A stretch of DNA of 64,000 nucleotides, taken from assembly GCF_037176765.1 (NCBI RefSeq), contig NC_090021.1, forward strand, positions 147,741,074 to 147,805,073, in the 5' to 3' direction. Shown here in pieces: positions 43,799 to 64,000 of this stretch. The notes below the pieces were generated by a model. That model ran no database searches. It saw only the letters and a program-made list of their open reading frames with translations, and was not told where the DNA came from. The translations under genes were made by a program, and so were the position numbers. The DNA is from Anolis sagrei. Taxonomy: Eukaryota; Chordata; Lepidosauria; Squamata; Anolidae. How positions within the stretch are numbered: position 1 is the stretch's first letter; each line of letters starts with the position of its first letter.

Positions 43799-43806
43799 AC
43801 TTCCGG
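43799..43806. promoter_or_regulatory. ETS/GABP site
   Basis: ACTTCCGG, the reverse of CCGGAAGT; a near twin ACTTCCGA lies 12 bases to the left. Confidence 0.55.
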
Positions 43807-43829
43807 CCTGAGCAGCTGAAGGGCTCCTG

Positions 43830-43994
43830 CTGACTTTTTCCTTCCCTGCTGTTTGCCCGTTATTTGCTCCGCTTCCGCCTGGTGGAAGCCAGGTCCGCCT
43901 CACAAAGGAGGGATTGCAGGCCAGAAGCAACTAAAGAATGTCGCCTGAGGCCGTGGTTTTTCCCAGGGTTTAGGCGCCTGTGCGCAGGAAACCT
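43830..43994 (+). other. MMUT: Candidate non-coding first exon of MMUT
   Basis: A donor ACCT|GTGAGT at 43995 lies in the CpG-rich region and could join the acceptor near 47012. The start is a guess. The human gene also begins with an untranslated exon. Confidence 0.35.
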
Positions 43995-44019
43995 GTGAGT
44001 CAAACCGGAGAGAGCAGGC

Positions 44020-44125
44020 ATGGGCAAACTTCAGGCCCTCCAGGTTTTTTGAACTTCTACTCCTAGAGACTCCAGCCAGCTCACCAGCTGTTAGGATTTG
44101 TGGGAGCAGAAGTCCATGATTTAAC
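44020..44125. mobile_element. hAT-like MITE
   Basis: GGCATGGGCAAACTTCAGGC on the left, GGGAGCAGAAGTCCATG on the right; the usual end is lost. Confidence 0.5.
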
Positions 44126-44159
44126 TTTTTCAATCTGAGAGAGCCTTTGCAAAACTGAG

Positions 44160-45157
44160 GGCCCTTCCACACAGCCCTATACTTACTTACTTAGGCGATC
44201 CCTCGTAGTCCGAGGATGATGGTCCTCCAAGTGTAGTATCCTGGCGGTGGGTCCGTAGGTGGCTGTGGAGCCCTATTCTTGATCTGCATTTTCTCCCACA
44301 GTGAAGGCATCGGTTTCCAGGTGGAAGGCGGTCTTGGTCGGGGCTGGCTTGACGTGCCTTTCTCTTGGCATGTTTCTCTCTTTCACCCTCCATTTCTGCC
44401 TCTTCAAATTCTGCAGCACTGCTGGTCACAGCTGACCTCCAGCTGGAGTGCTCAAGGGCCAGGGCTTCCCAGTTCTCAGTGTCTATGCCAGAGTTTTTAA
44501 GGTTGGCTTTGAGCCCATCTTTAAATCTCTTTTCCTGCCCACCAACATTCCATTTTCCGTTCTTGAGTTTGGAGTAGAGCAACTGCTTTGGGAGACGGTG
44601 GTCGAGCATCCGGACAACATGGCCAGTCCAGCGGAGTCGATGGTGGAGAACCATCGCTTCAATGCTGGTGGTATTTGCTTCTTCCAGCATGCTGACATTT
44701 GTCCGCTTGTCTTCCCAAAAGATTTGCAGGATTTTTCAGAGGCAGTGCTGATGGAATCATTCCAGGAGTTGCATGTGGCGCCTGTAGACAGTCCATGTCT
44801 CGCAGGCGTATAGCAGGGTTGGGAGGACAATAGCTTTATAAACAAGCACCTTGGTATCCCTACGGATGTCCCGGTCCTCAAACACTCTGTGCTTCATTCG
44901 GAAAAATGCTGCACTCGTAGAGCTCAGGTGGTGTTGTATTTCAGTGTCAATGTTGACTTTGGTGGAGAGGTGGCTTAAGCTGTATTTCTGGCATTGGAGA
45001 GCCCTATAACACAGAACATCAAGGCAGAAAATCCCACAACATCAGCTTTGAACTGGGATATATGGCAGTGTGGACTCAGATAAACCAGTTCAAAGCCGAT
45101 ATTGTGAGATTTTCTGCCTTGATATTGAGGGTTATAGGGCTGTGAGGAAGGGCCCCA
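44160..45157. mobile_element. Palindromic MITE (family P) split by a LINE
   Basis: The left piece 44160-44181 (GGCCCTTCCACACAGCCCTA) and the right piece 45000-45157 (to GCTGTGAGGAAGGGCCCC) are one MITE opened by the insertion at 44182-44999. Confidence 0.85.
44182..44999 (-). mobile_element. LINE with C-terminal C2H2-type finger, 5'-truncated
   Basis: Flanked by AGCCCTATA on both sides (44173-44181 and 45000-45008), a clean 9-bp target duplication. The minus frame 44690-44187 reads LHHRLRWTGHVVRMLDHRLP, then FKDGLKANLKNSGIDTENWE and a finger CLHCGRKCRSRIGLHSHLRT-H (C-x2-C-x12-H-x3-H). Tail of TAAG units. I cannot name its clade with confidence. Confidence 0.8.
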
Positions 45158-45204
45158 GGTCACAGCACTAAAACAAAAGCTATCTCTCAGGGCCCTTCAT
45201 GCAA

Positions 45205-45380
45205 ATCTACCAGAATCCCTTTCCATGGGATGCAATGGTTTTGCATCTAAACTCATTGGCCCCTGAGACAGCGGTGCCGATTTGAACCATTACTTTCCAT
45301 GGGATCCAATAGTTCTGCATCTAAACCCATTGGACCCCTGATACAAGGATGCTGTTTAAACCATTTCCTTCCATGGGAGG
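45205..45380 (+). repeat. Degenerate tandem repeat, unit about 75 bp
   Basis: Two units plus part of a third, each with TTCCATGGGAT, GCATCTAAAC(T/C)CATTGG and CCCCTGA. No family known to me. Confidence 0.7.
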
Positions 45381-45679
45381 AGTAATCATGCATTTCTATA
45401 AACAGGGATGACAGCTTTCTCCTAAATACAATATTATAATTGGAACAAACCAGCAAAGGAAAACTGCCTGTTCTCTGTTCTACAAAAACCACAGTATGGA
45501 ACTTAAAACTGGCCACCTGTCCCATTCAATCTCCATTTATAACCAAAGGCTGCATTTCTGACCTATTCTTTCTCTAATCCGCTATAAGATCCTTGGTCTT
45601 ATTGATGTTGGGAACCAAATTATTGTCCCTGTACCACTAGAGCAGCCCATCCACCTCATCCTAGAAATATTGCGTATCA

Positions 45680-46130
45680 TAGAATTGCAAGACACCAGAA
45701 GGACCAAACCGTCTGCCATGCAGGAATACACAACTAAGGCACTCCTAGAATCATTGAGTTGGAAGAGACCTCATGGGCCATCCAGTCCAACCCCCTACCA
45801 AGAAGCAGGAAAATCTCATTTAAAGCACCTCAGACATATGGCCATCCAGCCTCTGTTTAAAAGCCTACAAAGAAGGAGCTTCCACCAAATTCTGGGACAG
45901 AGTTCCATTGCTGAACAGCCAACTTTTGCTGAAAGAGCTGATAAGAAAGAGCCCATCACTCATCAAGAAGTTTGTTCCACTGTGGAACAGTAAAGCACTA
46001 CCTCCCAGGTGGAGTGTATTTTCTTGTCACTTGAATCCTTCGGTTTCTGTTCTACTTTGCAAAGCAGTAGAAGACAAGCTTAATCCTATATAGAATCCTT
46101 TCAGATATGTAAAGATGAGGATCATGGCAC
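45680..46130 (-). mobile_element. CR1 LINE 3' end, antisense
   Basis: AGAATCATTGAGTTGGAAGA (reverse of a CR1 tail) through CCATCCAGCCTCTGTTTAAA. Lies in MMUT intron 1. Confidence 0.8.
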
Positions 46131-46735
46131 TGCTTGCTGTTTGATAGCAGTTTAAGCACCATGACTCAATACTATGAAATGATGGGATTTGAAATGCTGG
46201 GATTGGCAGAGAAGGTTAAAGATCTTATGAAATTGCAACTCCCACAATTCCATAGCATTGAGCAGTTAAAGAGATATCAAAATGCATTAATTATATAATT
46301 CAGTTTCATCTTCACACTTCTTCAATGTAAACATATCCCATTCCCTAAACCATACCTCATAGAATTAATTTCCTAACTTTTAATCTTCCTGGTTACTCTT
46401 CAGTGGACACAGTCCAACTTGTCAAACAAGATGGAAATTCTCCAAGGTCCTGGAAATGATAGATGGTCTCAGTGATTTCAGGAGTTTGAGAAGGCACACC
46501 AACTTCTCTCTGCTTTTGTTTTGCTGGGAGAGGGGGAGCATTCACCTGAAGTGAATCAAGGCAATGTTCCCCTCACATCCTTTCATTCATATTGTAATCA
46601 GCAGCCCTCAAACCCTTCTAGCGTTCCTGAACATTTATGCTCCCAAGACGGTTCACAAAGAGTTGCACAGCATTTTGTAGAAAACAGCCATTTCATTATT
46701 GAGTGTTTAAATAAGACTAAATGTAGGTTTTAGAA
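46131..46735. other. MMUT intron 1 stretch; mostly unassigned
   Basis: A weak CR1-like scrap at about 46390-46450 (CTCTTCAGTGGACACAGTCC); otherwise nothing recognised. Confidence 0.35.
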
Positions 46736-46737
46736 CA

Positions 46738-46830
46738 GTGGTTTCCAACTTTTGGTCCTACAGGTGTTTTGGACTTCAGCTCCCACAATTCCTAACAGCC
46801 GGGATCTCTGGGAGTTGGGAACACTGTTTT
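46738..46830. mobile_element. hAT-like MITE
   Basis: AGTGGTTTCCAACTTTTGG and GAGTTGGGAACACTGTTTT as inverted ends. Confidence 0.65.
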
Positions 46831-47030
46831 AGAAAAAGACACTTGTAACTTCAAACTCTTCCTCTTTCTAGTATACATTCTACAGAGATTTTTGCATTAG
46901 TCAGTTTTCTGAGAAAAAAAGTTTGTAAAAATGTAAACCTCCCTCTTCTTGACTGACATAATCCAGTTTATGTTCTTCTCTTCATATCTAAGTCCCCAGA
47001 CTGCATCTTCAGAGACTGCTACAGGAGAAA

Positions 47031-63123
<16,093 letters not shown>

Positions 63124-63754
63124 GTACGGTATGCACTTTACATTAAAGTACTCTCTTACATAATTCCTACCTTTGTGTTTCTTGATTGGAGAAATTGCAG
63201 GAACCAAGATTTTAATTTCAAAACTCACTCTTGTTTTTAAATAGAATTGTGGTGTTGTGATGGAGGACTGTTGCAGGCCTGTTGATGACAGGGAGTTGGA
63301 GATCACTCATTGATAGAGTTGCCATATATTGAAGTCAATTTGACAGCAGTTAACAGCAACTATCTATAAACTTTAAACAGTATTCAAAGATTAGAATTAT
63401 ATTCATTATGATGTACTATGTGTGCATTGTTTTAGAATTATAAATTGTTTATTTAATTAAACTTATTATGTTTCATGTAGCCCCTGAAAAGGACCATTGA
63501 AATATATGTAGACAAATGCAATGGGCCTTTTCTGAAATAAAACAAGCACCCACTGAGCATTTAGAAAGTGTCTCCCACTTTTCCTGTGGCCTCTACTTGA
63601 TGTTGTCATTTGGTGAAAATTTAAAAAAAAAACATTTTAGGTGGTTCACGATGTTTGTCTCTGTTTTTGCATGACTTACTTGTTACTCGTCTTTGTTATT
63701 TCATTTCACATGTGCATATTGCCAGTTTTGAATAGAAAGTATGCTAAAGTGTGT
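63124..63754. other. MMUT intron 10; nothing recognised
   Basis: AT-rich intron with no repeat family that I recognise. Confidence 0.35.
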
Positions 63755-63861
63755 TGAACTGTTCTTTTTTTTTTTTTTTTGGGGGGGGGGGGGTAGGAAA
63801 CTGCCCTGAGTGAGAAGGACGGGATATAAATGTCTGAAATAAATAAATAATAAATAAATAG
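63755..63861 (+). mobile_element. L2-type 3' tail with T and G runs
   Basis: A run of about 16 T, then 14 G, then CTGCCCTGAGTGAGAAGGAC and AAATAAATAAATAATAAATA. Confidence 0.55.
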
Positions 63862-64000
63862 GAACCTATCCATATTATTACGATATTATTTCTCCCTCTG
63901 GTACTGCATCTGTTAAAAATCTAATGCCCAAGAACACATAAACGGTTTTATTCAACTGAGGCACGCCTGTGTTTATAAACTATTTTTTTCAAATATTAAA

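Larger units (their letters stand above)
43550..44000. promoter_or_regulatory. CpG-rich bidirectional promoter of CENPQ and MMUT
   Basis: The only CpG-island-like stretch between the two divergent genes. It has no TATA box. It carries a perfect NRF-1 palindrome (43718-43729), a second NRF-1-like GCGCCTGCGCGT (43741-43752) and ETS/GABP sites ACTTCCGA (43787-43794) and ACTTCCGG (43799-43806). CENPQ runs left, MMUT right. NRF-1 and GABP are well-known drivers of nuclear genes for mitochondrial proteins, which fits MMUT. Confidence 0.75.

Overview
The window is vertebrate nuclear DNA, most likely from a squamate reptile of Anolis or related iguanian type. The evidence is split genes with GT/AG introns combined with a lizard-like repeat load: BovB, CR1, L2, L1 and R4-type LINEs, two families of tRNA-headed SINEs, Helitrons, and many hAT-like and palindromic MITEs. 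The species is inferred, not shown.

Three protein-coding genes can be assembled exon by exon. (1) A complete nine-exon cytochrome P450 of family 2 lies on the minus strand (19893 down to 4570). It encodes 495 residues in one consistent reading frame, with membrane anchor, proline hinge, AGMDTT I-helix, ExxR and haem-cysteine motifs. Its position beside CENPQ-MMUT suggests the CYP2AC subfamily. (2) CENPQ, a subunit of the CENP-O/P/Q/U/R kinetochore complex, lies on the minus strand with eight coding exons (40299 down to 28961, 249 residues). (3) MMUT (mitochondrial methylmalonyl-CoA mutase) lies on the plus strand. Coding exons 2 to 10 are present (47031 to 63123). The C-terminal cobalamin-binding exons lie beyond the right edge.

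CENPQ and MMUT are head to head around a CpG-rich region at about 43.6-44.0 kb that carries a perfect NRF-1 palindrome and ETS sites, as expected of a shared bidirectional promoter. The same head-to-head pair is known in mammals.

Layout: 0-4.5 kb repeats downstream of the P450 (CR1, a probable LTR, L2); 4.5-19.9 kb P450 gene with L1, Helitron, SINEs and CR1 in its introns; 20-28.6 kb gene-free repeat block (CR1, R4-type LINE, two L2 copies, a 152-bp palindrome); 28.6-43.7 kb CENPQ; 43.6-64 kb MMUT. MMUT intron 4 holds the most striking element: a full-length antisense BovB retrotransposon (about 52.27-55.40 kb) with one uninterrupted 1010-codon frame carrying intact endonuclease and reverse-transcriptase motifs. 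No CRISPR, operon or prokaryote-type system is present. I found no wholly new biological system. The best candidates for a second look are the intact BovB, the R4-type elements beside TAA repeats, two Helitrons with exact ends, a perfect 63-bp inverted duplication inside an L2 copy, and the intact P450 at this locus.
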